Shown here: positions 63,789 through 64,000 of the stretch, in pieces
How the letters are laid out: every line of letters starts with the position of its first letter
Numbering within the stretch: the first letter of the stretch is position 1
NCBI RefSeq assembly: GCF_041435435.1
Contig: NZ_CP108494.1
Coordinates: 8,404,501-8,468,500, forward strand
Reading direction: 5' to 3'
DNA from: Streptomyces sp. NBC_01241
GTDB taxonomy: Bacteria > Actinomycetota > Actinomycetes > Streptomycetales > Streptomycetaceae
Length of the DNA: 64,000 nt
Program-made: the position numbers and the translations under genes
Notes under the pieces: model-generated
Told to the model about the DNA's origin: nothing
Seen by the model: only the letters and a program-made list of their open reading frames with translations
Databases searched by the model: none

Positions 63789-63934
63789 GTTTGCGAACGT
63801 TCCCAGGGCGTGTCAAGACGCGTGTCGGGACTGTTACGTCGAGGAAAGCCTTCTGAATGCAAGGGTCTTGCGCTTCGACTCGACTGCTGCCGATGATGTG
63901 TTCTCAAGAACGGCACTGAAATTGCGGGAACGTT
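63789..63934. promoter_or_regulatory. Two candidate LacI-family operators in the divergent promoter region
   Basis: TTTGCGAACGTTCCCAG around 63790-63806 contains the palindrome GAACGTTC. GCGGGAACGTTGTCA around 63924-63938 shares GGGAACGTT. LacI-family sites are often pseudo-palindromes with a central CG, as here. One site lies near each gene of the divergent pair. Confidence 0.5.
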
Positions 63935-63950
63935 GTCATAGAGGAGTGGA

Positions 63951-64000
63951 ATGAAGATCACCGGCCTGGAAGTGCTGACTCTCCCCGACCACGGCGACAG
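63951..64000 (+). CDS. Enolase-superfamily (MR/MLE type) protein, N-terminal end only
   Basis: ATG 63951 with GAGGAG upstream begins MKITGLEVLTLPDHGD, which matches the capping-domain start common to mandelate racemase/muconate-lactonising enzymes and sugar-acid dehydratases. The window ends after 16 codons, so function cannot be confirmed. The divergent lacI gene and the oxidoreductases next door fit sugar-acid catabolism. Confidence 0.55.
   Translation, partial: MKITGLEVLTLPDHGD

Overview
The window looks like a Streptomyces or close relative chromosome. The evidence is very high GC, frequent GTG and TTG starts, ATGA/GTGA stop-start overlaps, a Tat-dependent secreted hydrolase, a secreted M28 aminopeptidase, actinobacterial QcrB/CtaD/CtaF respiratory subunits and a dense set of actinobacterial insertion sequences. 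No rRNA, tRNA or CRISPR array was seen.

Layout. 0-4 kb: end of a membrane protein, lgt, an ABC exporter and an internally deleted MgtC relic. 4.3-9.9 kb: a minus-strand oligopeptide ABC importer operon headed by a DUF1684 gene. 10-11 kb: gene relics with a nonsense codon and a frameshift. 11.4-17.6 kb: secreted M28 aminopeptidase, then a convergent orphan respiratory set (qcrB against ctaD-ctaF). 18.4-26.9 kb: an amino-acid/peptide block. M20 amidohydrolase, GNAT acyltransferase and an N-acylamino-acid racemase together match the N-succinyl D-to-L amino acid conversion pathway. They are followed by a PucR-type regulator that has lost its HTH to an in-frame TAG, an S9 prolyl oligopeptidase and an erythromycin-esterase-family protein.

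27-33 kb is an IS island: an IS256-family element split by IS30, an ISAzo13 element, an IS5 element and an IS630 remnant. 33-50 kb appears to be a phosphorus or phosphoester scavenging region. It holds a NicO metal transporter, two large secreted metallophosphoesterase/PQQ-propeller proteins, and a decayed ABC importer with a HAD hydrolase and a divergent GntR regulator. The importer carries several independent lesions: a nonsense codon, two IS701 insertions at one CTAG, a fusion deletion, a missing ATPase segment and a HAD frameshift. Similar TTGTCC-type palindromes lie upstream of the gntR/ABC pair and of both phosphoesterase genes, which suggests one regulon. 50.8-53.6 kb is a graveyard of mobile-element pieces, including a short ORF-less group II intron derivative with recognisable domains V and VI, and a truncated ROK regulator.

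53.9-64 kb is an intact carbohydrate locus on the minus strand: LacI regulator, sugar-binding lipoprotein, two permeases, Tat-exported clan-A-like glycoside hydrolase, FAD-dependent oxidoreductase and SDR dehydrogenase. An enolase-superfamily gene starts divergently at the right edge.

Overall, intact catabolic operons sit next to loci under visible decay, with IS elements as the main agents. Functional names come from motifs and family knowledge read by eye; no database search was run.
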